Assembly: GCA_035550975.1 (NCBI GenBank)
Contig: DASZOC010000078.1
Span: forward strand, 23,054 to 87,053
Length of the DNA stretch: 64,000 nt
Direction: 5' to 3'
Source of the DNA: DASZOC01 sp035550975
GTDB taxonomy: Bacteria; Actinomycetota; CADDZG01; WHSQ01
The notes below the pieces were generated by a model that saw only the letters and a program-made list of their open reading frames with translations, was not told where the DNA came from and made no database searches. The translations under genes and the position numbers were made by a program. Below are positions 52,270 to 61,582 of this stretch, piece by piece. How positions within the stretch are numbered: the stretch's first letter is position 1; each line of letters opens with the position of its first letter.

Positions 52270-52700
52270 CAGCTGTCCTCCTCGTATCGCCTCGCGCCGT
52301 AGCGCAGCCGCAGACTTACCTGGCCGGGACACGGCCCCTCGCGCATGAGGATAGTTCCGACGGTCTCGCTGCCTCGGGCGAAGAAGATCTCGGCCTCGAA
52401 CCCTTCGTTGTCGTGCGCGAGGATCTCGTAGTCCGCGTCCAGCAGTGCTCTCTGGAGTGGTGGGTCGACAACCGTGATCGGTTGCTCGGTGACCACGCGG
52501 GCGGTCACGAAACCACCGTCGACGTCCAGGGCGACGACGTCGCCGTAGTCGTCGAGGGGAACATCGCGCGGCAACAGGGACGTGTCGTCCACGGGTTGCT
52601 CGCGCGGACACGTCGACGGCTCGGGGCGTGCGTGCGGTGCGGATCCTCCACAGGACAACAGCCCGACGCACGCGATCGTGCCGAGCCACGAGACGCGCAG
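52269..52700 (-). CDS. Lipoprotein, 'DNEGFEAE' family member A
   Basis: Up to 143 residues. No ATG or GTG precedes the lipoprotein Cys; CTG 52700 gives a good signal peptide (LRVSWLGTIACVGLLSC), while TTG 52658 would remove it. The mature part carries GGFVTARVV and YEILAHDNEGFEAEIFFARGS with a Cys in REGPCPG, the same blocks as the paralogue at 47083-47484. It directly follows lipA and is coupled to the permease gene. Function unknown; possibly an accessory to the ABC cassette. Confidence 0.6.
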   Translation of the reverse strand: MRVSWLGTIACVGLLSCGGSAPHARPEPSTCPREQPVDDTSLLPRDVPLDDYGDVVALDVDGGFVTARVVTEQPITVVDPPLQRALLDADYEILAHDNEGFEAEIFFARGSETVGTILMREGPCPGQVSLRLRYGARRYEEDS

Positions 52701-52704
52701 TGCC

Positions 52705-53697
52705 CTACCCGGCTAGACGGGCGCTTGCGCTGCGGTACTGCTTGCCGGCGTGGTAGCTCGAGCGGACGAGGGGGCCGGACTCCACCCATGCGAACCCCAG
52801 CTCTGCTTCGCCGAAGACCTTGTAGCGCGCGAACTCGTCCGGGTGGACCCAGCGGTCCACGGGGAGGTGCCACGAGACGCTCGGTTGCAGGTACTGGCCG
52901 ATCGTGAGGACGTCGCAACCGGCGGCGCTCAGATCGCGCATCGCTTCGTAGATCTCTTGCTCGTCCTCGCCCATGCCGACGATCAGGTTCGACTTCGTGA
53001 CCTGGTCGCCGCGCAGCTCCTTCGCCCACCGCAGCAGCTCGAGGCTCGCGTCGTAGCCGAAGCCGGGCCGGATCTGCGGATGGATCCTGCGGACCGTCTC
53101 GAGGTTGTGCGCGAGGACGTCCGGGGCGGCCGCGATGACGGTGGCCAGTGAGTCACACGGGTGCAGCTTGCGAACCTTGAAATCGGGGATCAACACCTCG
53201 ATGCCGCACTCCGGCATCTGCTGACGGATCGCAGCGATCGTCGCGGCCCAGTGGGCAGCCGCACCGTCGTCGAGATCGTCGCGCGCGACGCCGGTCACGA
53301 CTGCGAACCTCAATCCCATGAGCCGGACGGCCTCGGCGATCTTGGCAGGCTCGTCGGCATCGAGGGGGGCGGGCTTCGCGGTCATGACGTCGCAGAACCC
53401 GCACCGCCGGGTGCAGAGGTCCCCGCACAGCAGGAAGGTCGCCTCGCGGGCCTCCCAGCATTCGTAGATGTTGGGACAGGCAGCTTCCTCGCAGACGGTG
53501 TGCAACCCGCGCTCGCGCATGATGTTGCGCAGCTCGGTGAAGTTCTCCCCCGTCTGCACCTTCACCTTCAGCCACTCCGGCCGGCGCGCCGGGCGCGGGG
53601 CGCCGGGACCGGGCGCCGCGGACAGCTTTGCCCCGCGCCGCAGATCGCGCTCGATGTCCGCGCGCGTCCGGATCGTCGGGATCAGTGACTCAGACAC
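52705..53697 (-). CDS. lipA: Lipoyl synthase
   Basis: 330 residues from a GTG start. Both cluster motifs are present: the auxiliary CEEAACPNIYEC near residues 79-91 and the radical-SAM CTRRCGFCDV. It inserts two sulfurs into octanoyl-lipoyl domains, using SAM and an Fe-S cluster that ErpA may help supply. It is the last gene of the 2-oxoacid dehydrogenase operon, 12 bases after E1beta. Confidence 0.95.
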   Translation of the reverse strand: MSESLIPTIRTRADIERDLRRGAKLSAAPGPGAPRPARRPEWLKVKVQTGENFTELRNIMRERGLHTVCEEAACPNIYECWEAREATFLLCGDLCTRRCGFCDVMTAKPAPLDADEPAKIAEAVRLMGLRFAVVTGVARDDLDDGAAAHWAATIAAIRQQMPECGIEVLIPDFKVRKLHPCDSLATVIAAAPDVLAHNLETVRRIHPQIRPGFGYDASLELLRWAKELRGDQVTKSNLIVGMGEDEQEIYEAMRDLSAAGCDVLTIGQYLQPSVSWHLPVDRWVHPDEFARYKVFGEAELGFAWVESGPLVRSSYHAGKQYRSASARLAG

Positions 53698-53709
53698 GTC
53701 GCGACCGCA

Positions 53710-54693
53710 TCAGAACTCCGCAAGCTTCCTCATGTGCTGCTCGATGCGGTCGACGTCGGGCAGGAACCACTTCTCCAGCGTCGGCGCGTACGGCATCGCG
53801 GGAACGTGGGCACCGCCGATCCGAACCACCGGCGCATCGAGGTCGAACAGGGCGTGTTCGGAGATCTGCGCGGCCACCTCGGCCCCCACACCGAGGAACT
53901 TGTTGTCCTCGTAGACCACCATGGCCTTACCGGTCTTCGCGACCGACTCGAGGATCGTCTCGCTGTCGAGCGGGTAGATGCTGCGCAGGTCGATGACCTC
54001 GGCATCGATGCCGTCCTTCGCGAGGCGCTCGGCCGCTTCGACGCAGTAGTGATGCATCAGCCCGTAGCTGACGCAGGTGAGGTCCGAGCCTTCGCGACGC
54101 ACGGCGGCCTTGCCGAACTCGACCGTGTAGCGCTCGTCGGGAACGTCACCCTTGATCAGGCGGTAGGTCTTCTTGTGCTCGAGGTAGAGAACCGGGTCGG
54201 GGTCCTCGATCGCCTGGATCAACATGCCCTTCGCGTCGTAGGGCGTCGAAGGCACGACGACCTTCAGGCCGGGAACGTGCGCGAAGAACGCCTCGATCGA
54301 TTGCGAGTGGTACAGCGCACCGTGGACGCCGCCACCGTACGGCGCGCGTATGACAAGGGGCACGCCGAAGTCACCGTTGCTGCGGTAGCGGATGCGAGCG
54401 GCCTCCTGAACGATCTGCTGGAACCCGGGGAAGATGAAGTCCGCGAACTGCATCTCTGCCACGGGTCGGAGGTCGTCGAGAGCAAGGCCGATCCCGACGC
54501 CGGCGATGAGGCACTCGTCGAGGGGCGTGTCGATGACGCGCTCGGCGCCGAACTCGTCGACGAAACCCATCGTGACGCGGAACACTCCGCCGCGCGCACC
54601 TACGTCCTCACCCAGCACGAGGACGCGGTCGTCGCGCTTCATCTCGTCCAAGAGCGTGTCGTGGATGGCGGTGACGACGTTCTTCTCGGTCAC
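53710..54693 (-). CDS. 2-oxoacid (pyruvate/branched-chain) dehydrogenase E1 beta
   Basis: 327 residues from a GTG directly after the E1alpha stop. It has the transketolase central and C-terminal domains: VLVLGEDVGARGGVFRVT, DTPLDE, RSNGDFGVPLVIRAPYGGG, GVGAEVAAQI. It forms the alpha2beta2 E1 with E1alpha and decarboxylates a 2-oxoacid. Branched-chain and pyruvate E1s of this heterotetramer type cannot be separated by eye. Confidence 0.95.
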   Translation of the reverse strand: MTEKNVVTAIHDTLLDEMKRDDRVLVLGEDVGARGGVFRVTMGFVDEFGAERVIDTPLDECLIAGVGIGLALDDLRPVAEMQFADFIFPGFQQIVQEAARIRYRSNGDFGVPLVIRAPYGGGVHGALYHSQSIEAFFAHVPGLKVVVPSTPYDAKGMLIQAIEDPDPVLYLEHKKTYRLIKGDVPDERYTVEFGKAAVRREGSDLTCVSYGLMHHYCVEAAERLAKDGIDAEVIDLRSIYPLDSETILESVAKTGKAMVVYEDNKFLGVGAEVAAQISEHALFDLDAPVVRIGGAHVPAMPYAPTLEKWFLPDVDRIEQHMRKLAEF

Positions 54694-55695
54694 TTATTCC
54701 ACCTCCAGGTCCGCGTAGACGTGCTTCGCGGCGTCGATCGCGTCGGGGAAGTCAGCGGCCTCGGCTTCTTTGGCATCCTCGGCCACCTGCGTGCGCGCAT
54801 TCTCGGTGATCTCTTCGACCTTCTTGTCGTCGAGTATGTCGACGGAACGCAGGTACTTCTCGAAACGAGGGATGGGGTCTTTCTTCCTCGCCTCGTCGAC
54901 CTCTTCCTTCGTCCGGTAGGTCCTGTCGTCGTCGTCGGAGGTATGCGAATAGAAGCGGTAGGTACGGAGCTCGATCAGCGAGGGGCCCTCACCCGCACGG
55001 GCTCTGTCGACGGCTTCTTTGACCAACCGGTACGACTCGAGGACGTCGTTTCCGTCGCCGAGGTGCCCGGGCATCCCGTAGCCGGCGGCGCGCCCGTGCA
55101 CAGAGCCTGCGACCTGCTTCGACTCGTGCACGGAGATCGCGTACTGGTTGTTCTCGCAGACGAACACGAGCGGCAGCTTGTGGATCCCGGCGAAGTTCAT
55201 GGCACCGTGCCAGTCTCCTTCGGACGTGCCGCCCTCGCCGAACCACGTCCCCACCACCGCGTCCTGCTTCTTGTACTTCTTCGAATAGGCGATGCCCGCT
55301 GCGTGCAGGCACTGCGTCGCGATCGGCGACGAGCCGGTGATGATGTTGCGCGCCTTCGATCCCCAGTGCGCGGGCATCTGGCGGCCGCCCGACGACGGAT
55401 CGTCTTTCTTGCCGAACAGGCCGAGGAACACGTCTTTCGGAGTGAGGCCCGCGACCAGCATCAGCGCGAGGTCCCTGTAGTAAGGGCAGAACACGTCCTT
55501 GCCCTTCTCGAATGCCCAGCCGGAACCGACCTGCGCGGCCTCGTGGCCCGATACGGGGACGACGAACGGGGCCTTGCCCTGGCGGTTCAGCCCCCACTGC
55601 CGCTCGTCGCAGAACCGCGCGAGCAACATGTAGCGATACATCTCGATCAGGTCTTCTTCTTTCAGACCGAGATCCGTGTGCAGGTCCTTGCTCAT
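54694..55695 (-). CDS. 2-oxoacid (pyruvate/branched-chain) dehydrogenase E1 alpha
   Basis: 333 residues from ATG 55695, whose codon overlaps the lipB stop (ATGA). The ThDP motif is GEGGTSEGDWHGAMNFAGIHKLPLVFVCENN, and the phosphorylation-loop equivalent YSHTSDDDD is typical of the branched-chain type (BkdA/BCKDHA: RIGHHSTSDDS). It is therefore more likely a branched-chain 2-oxoacid E1 than a pyruvate E1. Confidence 0.93.
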   Translation of the reverse strand: MSKDLHTDLGLKEEDLIEMYRYMLLARFCDERQWGLNRQGKAPFVVPVSGHEAAQVGSGWAFEKGKDVFCPYYRDLALMLVAGLTPKDVFLGLFGKKDDPSSGGRQMPAHWGSKARNIITGSSPIATQCLHAAGIAYSKKYKKQDAVVGTWFGEGGTSEGDWHGAMNFAGIHKLPLVFVCENNQYAISVHESKQVAGSVHGRAAGYGMPGHLGDGNDVLESYRLVKEAVDRARAGEGPSLIELRTYRFYSHTSDDDDRTYRTKEEVDEARKKDPIPRFEKYLRSVDILDDKKVEEITENARTQVAEDAKEAEAADFPDAIDAAKHVYADLEVE

Positions 55696-56480
55696 ATCGG
55701 CGTCTCCTCCTCGAGACTCGGCTCCATACGTCGGCTTGATGTCTCTTCCTCGGCACCGGCGAGAGCGGACAACCCGCGCGAGCGCAGCGAATCCGGATGC
55801 GTCCACACCAACGAGCGCTCGAAGATGTCCGCGAGGTGGTTCGCGGCCAGCGACGCGACTTCCTTTATCGACGGCGCCGCTCCGGTCTCCTGCTGGATCG
55901 ACGTGACCCACCGGTCCCGGATGCCACAGGGAACGATCCCCTCGAACATCGACAGGTCCGTCGCTACGTTCAGGGCGAAACCGTGCATCGTGATGCCGCG
56001 GGTGATCTTCACGCCGATCGCGCCGATCTTGTTGTTCCCGACCCAGACGCCTGTGTGCTCGTCGTCGCGCGACGCCGCCACGCCGAGGTCCGCGGCGGTC
56101 CGGATCAGTGCCTCTTCGAGCTTGCGGAGGTACGAGACGACGTCGTAGCGCTCGCCGAGGGCGAGGATCGGGTAGCCCACGAGCTGCCCGGGGCCGTGGT
56201 ACGTGGCGCGGCCCCCCCGGTCGACCTCGTAGAGCGAGATTCCCCGCGTCATGCGTTGCGGCCGGTCGTAGACGAGGTCTGCCTCGGCGGCACGACGACC
56301 GAGCGTGTAGGTCGGCGGGTGCTCGAGCAGCATCAGGGTGTCGTCGACGTCGCCTTCGAGACGTGACAGAAAGAGCTCGCGCTGCCACGACCATGCCGCG
56401 GGATATTCGACGCGTCCCAGCCACGCGGCGGTCAGCACCGCGGATGGGTTGGCGTCGCCGACGTGGACCTCTTCTTTCAT
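55692..56480 (-). CDS. lipB: Lipoyl(octanoyl) transferase
   Basis: 262 residues, ATG overlapping the E2 stop (ATGA). Catalytic Cys is in VPCGIRD and the Lys in NNKIGAIGVK; GGRATYHGPGQLVGYPI is also conserved. It moves octanoate from ACP to the E2 lipoyl domain for LipA to finish. It has an extra ~40-residue acidic, Ser/Glu-rich C-terminal tail beyond the normal end near residue 220. Confidence 0.95.
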   Translation of the reverse strand: MKEEVHVGDANPSAVLTAAWLGRVEYPAAWSWQRELFLSRLEGDVDDTLMLLEHPPTYTLGRRAAEADLVYDRPQRMTRGISLYEVDRGGRATYHGPGQLVGYPILALGERYDVVSYLRKLEEALIRTAADLGVAASRDDEHTGVWVGNNKIGAIGVKITRGITMHGFALNVATDLSMFEGIVPCGIRDRWVTSIQQETGAAPSIKEVASLAANHLADIFERSLVWTHPDSLRSRGLSALAGAEEETSSRRMEPSLEEETPI

Positions 56481-57973
56481 AAGTAGGGCGCGAGGTCCGT
56501 CGCCCAGTCGGTCGTCTCGATACGCTCCCGCAACCGTGCCAGGAACTTCGCCGCTTCGGCGCCGTCGATCGTGCGGTGGTCCCACGACATCGGAAGGAAT
56601 CCCATGCTGCGGATCGCGATCGAGTCGTCGTCGGTGACGATGACACGCTTCTGGATCGCCTCGAACGCGAGGATCGCGGTCTGGCCTTTCGGGATGATCG
56701 GCACCGACATGATCGACCCGAACGGGCCGGGGTTCGTGATCGTGAACGTCCCGCCCGTGAGGTCGTCCGGCGACAGCTTCTTCGTGCGCGCGCGGGTGGC
56801 AACGTCGTTGATCGCGCGGGCGAGGCCGGTGAGGTTCTTCTCGTCCGCGCCCTTGACGACGGGGACGATCAACCCACCGCCTTCCAGAGCGACGGCGATG
56901 CCGAGGTTCACGTACCGGCGTATGAGGTTCGCCTGGTTCTCCTCGTCGTAGCTCGCGTTGATCTCGGGCATCTCGAGCAACGTGTCGCAGACGGCGCGCG
57001 CCAGGAAGGGCATGAACGTCAGGTTGAAGCCCTCTTTGTCCTTGAAGCGGCCCTTCGCGCGCCCGCGGACCTCGACGACGTTCGTCCAGTCCGCCTCGAC
57101 CGCGTTCCACGCACGAGCGGTCTCGAGGTGTGACGCGACCATGTGTTCGGCCGTCCGGCGACGGATGTTGCTCCACGGCACGAGCTCTTCGCGTTCGCCG
57201 ACGTCGCGGGCGCCGGCCGGAGCCGCTTCCTTCTGTGCGGGTGCTTCCTTGCGCTCCGGCGCACGCTCGGGTGCTTCCTCGGCGGACGCAGCGGGCTTGG
57301 CCTGGGGCCGAGACTTGCGTGTCTCGACGAACTTCAAGACGTCTTGTTTCCGGATACGCCCGCCGGTGCCGGTGCCTTCGAGGCCTTCGAGGTCGACGTC
57401 GTGCTCGTCCGCGAGCCGGCGCACGAGCGGCGAGATGATCCCGCGCTTGGAGGTGTCGGCGTCCGACGCCCTGGCGGCAGGCCGACTGTCGTCCGCGGCG
57501 GCGCTGCCGTTGCCGGAGTTGTCGCTGCGTTCGCGCGGTTGAGCGCCGGCACCCTCCTGCTCCGCCTGCGCCTCACCGCCTTCGCCGGTCGCCTGACGTT
57601 GCTCGGTCGCGGCCATGGCGGCCTCGTCTGTTTGATCGTCGGTCGCGGGGGCGTCCTCGGGGACCTGCTTCGGCCCGTCGCTCGACGCGTCGTCCGGCTG
57701 CTCTTGGCTTGCGCCTGCGTCTCCTCCGGACGATCCTCCCTCGCCGACGACGGCAAGGGGCGTTCCGACGTTCACGGTCTCGCCCTCTTGGACGAGGATC
57801 TTCTCGATCACGCCCGACGCCGACGACGGCACCTCGGAGTCGACCTTGTCGGTCGAGATCTCGACCAGGAGCTCGTCTTCGGAGACGGTGTCACCTTCTT
57901 GCTTGAGCCACTTCGTGATGGTGCCCTCTACGACCGTCTCGCCGAGCTGAGGCATCTTGATCTCGGTGCCCAT
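56477..57973 (-). CDS. Dihydrolipoamide acyltransferase (E2)
   Basis: 498 residues. One lipoyl domain at ~1-75 (lipoyl Lys K43, ISTDKVDSEVPS), a long Ala/Glu/Gly-rich linker, a subunit-binding domain (~185-225, SPLVRRLADEHDVDLEGLEGTG), a second linker and the catalytic domain with H466 and D470 (SWDHRTIDG). It passes the acyl group to CoA and forms the complex core. Only one lipoyl domain is present. Confidence 0.95.
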   Translation of the reverse strand: MGTEIKMPQLGETVVEGTITKWLKQEGDTVSEDELLVEISTDKVDSEVPSSASGVIEKILVQEGETVNVGTPLAVVGEGGSSGGDAGASQEQPDDASSDGPKQVPEDAPATDDQTDEAAMAATEQRQATGEGGEAQAEQEGAGAQPRERSDNSGNGSAAADDSRPAARASDADTSKRGIISPLVRRLADEHDVDLEGLEGTGTGGRIRKQDVLKFVETRKSRPQAKPAASAEEAPERAPERKEAPAQKEAAPAGARDVGEREELVPWSNIRRRTAEHMVASHLETARAWNAVEADWTNVVEVRGRAKGRFKDKEGFNLTFMPFLARAVCDTLLEMPEINASYDEENQANLIRRYVNLGIAVALEGGGLIVPVVKGADEKNLTGLARAINDVATRARTKKLSPDDLTGGTFTITNPGPFGSIMSVPIIPKGQTAILAFEAIQKRVIVTDDDSIAIRSMGFLPMSWDHRTIDGAEAAKFLARLRERIETTDWATDLAPYL

Positions 57974-58051
57974 GAGGCTGAACCTCCCCTTCGAGGTCTT
58001 GAGGATCGGTGGGTGGTTTCGTCCCCAAGGGTACCGCCCCCCGCGACCGGA

Positions 58052-58921
58052 TCAGGGGGCGGCGCCGGCTCCCTGTCCGATCATCATCTCCGTGAGGTCG
58101 GTGACCTCGGATGCCGCCGGAACCTCGACAGTGACGGCCTCACCGAAGTCGTACATGTCGAGCCTCATGGTCATGCTGAAGGCGCCTTGGGTTCCTCCGT
58201 CGCTCTGCATCGACATCCTCATCCGGCGGAGGAAACCGTCGTCGCCGATCCAGACCTCGACCGGGAAGTCGGCTTTCCCGATCTGTTCCTGCATCGCCTT
58301 TATCGACGCGCGTACTGCCTCTCGCACATCTGCAGGCGCTTGAGCGGGAACCTTCGCGAGGTCGATCGTTGCCTTGTAGCGCGTCGCCGTGACGCCCCTG
58401 ACCTCTTCCTGACCAACCGTCTTGACGTCGCCCGAGACGCCGTTCAGGTACTGCAGCATCTGCGACGGGTCGCTCCCGCTCGTCTGGGCCATCGCGGCGT
58501 AGTCCATCCCCTGCGACTCGCCGAGCGCTTGCATGTCGATCAGCGCCCACGGCTTGTTGCCGGGTAGCGAGGCCATCACCTCGGCCGGGTACTTCGTATA
58601 GACCTTGAGACCGTCCGTCACCATCTCGATCTCGCCCATGTCGGCCATCGGCATCGCGGGGTCGTCGGAGTCCATCGACATCGTCATGTGAGCGATCTGC
58701 GCATCCATGTCCATCGCGCCTTCGCCCGCGATAGCCATCGACTGGCCCGCGGCTTCGACCTCCATCTGCATCTCGACCCTGGCCGTGCCTGCCTCGTTCG
58801 TCTGCGCCGATGCCGCCGTGATCGCTTGGAGGGGGTCTGCGTCGGCGGCCGGCGGGGAACCGCACGCCGCGCCGAGCAAGAGCGCGACTATGGCGAGTGG
58901 AACGAGGCGGCGGTTCCGCAT
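58052..58921 (-). CDS. LppX/LprG-type lipoprotein
   Basis: 289 residues, lipobox LLGAAC (C20). The body matches the LppX/LprAFG lipid-binding fold of actinobacteria in plan (long N-terminal helix QAITAASAQTNEAGTARVEM followed by a curved sheet) and has a Met-rich stretch (AHMTMSMDS...MPMADMGEIEM). It lies between E2 and Lpd in the operon but has no obvious link to oxoacid metabolism. Confidence 0.75.
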   Translation of the reverse strand: MRNRRLVPLAIVALLLGAACGSPPAADADPLQAITAASAQTNEAGTARVEMQMEVEAAGQSMAIAGEGAMDMDAQIAHMTMSMDSDDPAMPMADMGEIEMVTDGLKVYTKYPAEVMASLPGNKPWALIDMQALGESQGMDYAAMAQTSGSDPSQMLQYLNGVSGDVKTVGQEEVRGVTATRYKATIDLAKVPAQAPADVREAVRASIKAMQEQIGKADFPVEVWIGDDGFLRRMRMSMQSDGGTQGAFSMTMRLDMYDFGEAVTVEVPAASEVTDLTEMMIGQGAGAAP

Positions 58922-58957
58922 GATCTTTCTCCTCTTCGGCGAGCTTGGCTTCGTGCC

Positions 58958-60379
58958 TTAACCGTGCAGGGGTTTGCCCACCAGCCCGAGGAACGTCTCT
59001 CCCAAGGCCTCCGACAGCGTCGGGTGGGCGTGGATCAGCTCGCCGAGCTCGCTCGGGTAGGCCTCCCACGATGTCACGAGCTGCGCTTCGGTGATGAGGT
59101 CCGAGGCGCGCGGTCCCACGATGTGGACGCCGACGACGGCGCCACCTTTCTCCGCAACCGTCTTCACGAAGCCCTGCCCGCCACCGAGCATCAGCGCCCG
59201 TGCGTTCGCCGAGAACGGATAGCGCGAGGTCTCTACCTCCATGCCGAGCTCTTTCGCCTTGTCTTCCGTGAGACCCACGGCCGCGACCTCGGGCTGGCAA
59301 TAGATGACGTGCGCGATGTTCTTGTAGTCGACCGGCATCGGGTCCTCGCCCGCGATCTCCTCGGCGACCTTGATGCCCTCGAGGAACGCCACGTGCGCGA
59401 GTTGCGGGTGCGGCCAGTTCGCATCCGGGACGTAGATGGCGTCGCCGATCGCGTAGACGCCCTCCGCGCTCGTGCGGAATGCCTGATCGACGACGATGAA
59501 GCCCTTGTCGGTCTTGACGCCCGCTTCGTCGAGCCCGATGTTGTCCGTGCGGGGGCCGCGGCCGATCGCGACGAACATGCGGTCGGCCGTCAACCTCTCG
59601 TTCGTACCGTCCTTCTCGATCTGGACCTCTACGCCCGAGTCGGTCGGCGTTGCACCCGTCACCGAGACGCCGAGGTGGAACTTGATGCCGCGCTTGGCCA
59701 GCAGCTTGTGGAGCGCCTCGGAGATGTCGGAGTCCTCGGCCGGAGCAATCTTGGGCAGCATCTCGACGACCTGCACCTCCGCGCCGAAGCTCCTGTAGAT
59801 GCTCGCGAACTCGAGCCCGATGTAGTTGCCGCCGACCACGATCACCGACGAGGGGATGTCGCTTGCGACCAGACCGTGGTTCGAGTTGTGCACCTTGTCG
59901 CCGTCGGCCTTGATGAACGGCAGGTCACGCGGGTACGAGCCCGTCGCCAGGACGACGCCCTTGCCTGCCTCTAGCGTGCGCTCGCCGTCTTTCGTGTTGA
60001 CGACGACGGTGTTCGCGTCGAGCAGGCGCCCTTCGCCCTCGACCAGCTCGATCTTCTTGCGCGCGACCAGCCCCGACAGGCCCTTGTACATGCGACCGAC
60101 CACCGAGTCCTTGAAGTCGAGGACCTTGCCCCAATCGGCTTCGGGGTCTTGGACCAACACCCCGAAGTCTCCGGCGGAGCGGATCTCATCGATCAGATCC
60201 GCTGCATGTAAAAGGGCCTTGGTGGGGATGCAACCGCGGTGCAGGCAGGTGCCGCCGACCTTGTCCTTTTCGACCAGGGCGACCTTCATGCCGAGACCGA
60301 CGGCACGGAAGGCGGCCGAATAGCCGCCGTTACCGCCGCCGAGGACGACTACGTCGAAGGACTCGGAACCTTCTGCCAC
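58958..60379 (-). CDS. lpdA: Dihydrolipoyl dehydrogenase (E3)
   Basis: 473 residues if started at GTG 60379, which has AGGAGG at good spacing; a TTG six bases upstream is too close to the site. FAD motif GGGNGGYSAA, redox-active disulfide C45/C50 (GGTCLHRGC), NAD motif GGNYIGLEFA and active-site H452/E457 (HPTLSEALGE) are intact. It reoxidises E2 dihydrolipoamide and is the first gene of the oxoacid dehydrogenase operon. Confidence 0.95.
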   Translation of the reverse strand: MAEGSESFDVVVLGGGNGGYSAAFRAVGLGMKVALVEKDKVGGTCLHRGCIPTKALLHAADLIDEIRSAGDFGVLVQDPEADWGKVLDFKDSVVGRMYKGLSGLVARKKIELVEGEGRLLDANTVVVNTKDGERTLEAGKGVVLATGSYPRDLPFIKADGDKVHNSNHGLVASDIPSSVIVVGGNYIGLEFASIYRSFGAEVQVVEMLPKIAPAEDSDISEALHKLLAKRGIKFHLGVSVTGATPTDSGVEVQIEKDGTNERLTADRMFVAIGRGPRTDNIGLDEAGVKTDKGFIVVDQAFRTSAEGVYAIGDAIYVPDANWPHPQLAHVAFLEGIKVAEEIAGEDPMPVDYKNIAHVIYCQPEVAAVGLTEDKAKELGMEVETSRYPFSANARALMLGGGQGFVKTVAEKGGAVVGVHIVGPRASDLITEAQLVTSWEAYPSELGELIHAHPTLSEALGETFLGLVGKPLHG

Positions 60380-60462
60380 CGACAAACGCCTCCTCGCAGA
60401 ATGGATGGGAGAAGCGAGTCGACGATACCCCTTGCTCGCCCTAGCTCCTGCTGCAGGCGCGG

Positions 60463-60972
60463 TTACGCGAGCGGACTCGGGTCCTCCCTGCGGTTTCCCA
60501 TCTCGCGGTCGAGGATCAGCAGGGCCGCGCTCGAGTCACCGATCCGTCGCAACGTGTCGAGGTGGTCGGAGGCCATCTTCTCTTCCTCGACCTGTTCCGC
60601 GATGAACAGCTGCAGGAACACCTGACTCGCGTAGTCCTTCTCCGCGACCGCGGCCTCGTAGAGCTTGTGGATCTCGGCGGTGTTGTCCTGTTCTGCGGCA
60701 AGCGCTTGCTCGAACGCGTCGACCGGACTCTTGAACGTCGACGGCGGCTGGTCGATCGCCAGCAGCGTGACCTCGCCGCCGCGGTCGTAGATGAACTCCC
60801 AGAATTTCATCGCGTGCGCGTTCTCTTCCTGCGACTGCGCCCGCATCCACGCTGCGAACCCGGGATAGTTCGTCGCCTCGAAATACGCCGCCATAGAGAG
60901 GTACAGGTAGCCGGAATAGAGCTCTTTGTTCAGCTGCTTGTTCATTGCTTCTTGCAGAGACTTGCTCGTCAT
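60463..60972 (-). CDS. Ferritin
   Basis: 169 residues from ATG 60972, with AGGAGG nine bases upstream. It is a four-helix non-heme ferritin: NKQLNKELYSGYLYLSMAAYF (first-helix Glu), RAQSQEENAHAMKFWEF (EExxH) and FIAEQVEEEKMASDHL. Diiron ferroxidase ligands are present. It stores iron in the cytoplasm; no iron-regulatory box is obvious upstream. Confidence 0.95.
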   Translation of the reverse strand: MTSKSLQEAMNKQLNKELYSGYLYLSMAAYFEATNYPGFAAWMRAQSQEENAHAMKFWEFIYDRGGEVTLLAIDQPPSTFKSPVDAFEQALAAEQDNTAEIHKLYEAAVAEKDYASQVFLQLFIAEQVEEEKMASDHLDTLRRIGDSSAALLILDREMGNRREDPSPLA

Positions 60973-61100
60973 GTCGGACAACCTCCTGTCGTCGATGCTC
61001 GATTGTCCCGCCTCGATGCCGATACCGCCACCACGGGCGACCGAACGACGGTCTTTCGGGCGTCCTCACCCAAGTAGCAGAAAAGCGCGACGATGCTCCT

Positions 61101-61334
61101 ATGAGAGGTGACCGCGTCGAGATCGTCGTCGACATCGGCGACGGGACGAAGACCTACGAGATCCTCGCGACGAAGGCCGGACGCCGCGTCGAGGTGACGA
61201 ACATCCGCGGCACGATCGAGGTCTCGGAAGTCACCCGCACCGGCGTCATCGTGCGCAGCGGCCGCTTCATGGCGGCGCGGGTCGTCGCGGTGATCGAGCA
61301 CCCCGCCGAGGACGAACGAGGACCGCGCCGCTAG
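61101..61334 (+). CDS. Small basic protein of unknown function
   Basis: 77 residues, predicted mainly beta with a repeat of short strands (RVEIVVDIGDG, RRVEVTNIRGTIEVSEV, ARVVAVIEHP). The composition and length suggest a small SH3/OB-like domain. Its stop overlaps the stop of the convergent zinc-ribbon gene. No family is recognised and no strong ribosome site is visible. Confidence 0.5.
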   Translation: MRGDRVEIVVDIGDGTKTYEILATKAGRRVEVTNIRGTIEVSEVTRTGVIVRSGRFMAARVVAVIEHPAEDERGPRR

Positions 61335-61582
61335 GTTCGGACGTCGTCACCGCAGTGCTTGCAGTACGGCGCGTTCGGCGACAACAACCCCCCGCACGAC
61401 CGGCAGGTCACCGGCCCGGCCGCGCCGGTCTCGGACCGGCGTGCGACGACGACCGCGACCGCGCCGACGGCAACCAGGATCACGAGGATGACTAAAGCGG
61501 TCGCGTCGAACCCGACGCGATACCCGAGCACGAGCGCCATCGCGAGGCCCGCGATCACGATCCCCGCCACGGCACGACTCAT
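61331..61582 (-). CDS. Small membrane zinc-ribbon protein
   Basis: 83 residues from ATG 61582, overlapping the hydrolase stop (ATGA). Two membrane helices lie in the first half, then a zinc ribbon CRSC...CKHC at the C-terminus. It resembles actinobacterial hypothetical zinc-ribbon membrane proteins. Its role is unknown. Confidence 0.6.
   Translation of the reverse strand: MSRAVAGIVIAGLAMALVLGYRVGFDATALVILVILVAVGAVAVVVARRSETGAAGPVTCRSCGGLLSPNAPYCKHCGDDVRT

Noticed and set aside
53734..56148. Long plus-strand open frame opposite E1 and LipB
   Set aside because: Shadow frame; no domain, no ribosome site, and the minus strand encodes well-known enzymes.
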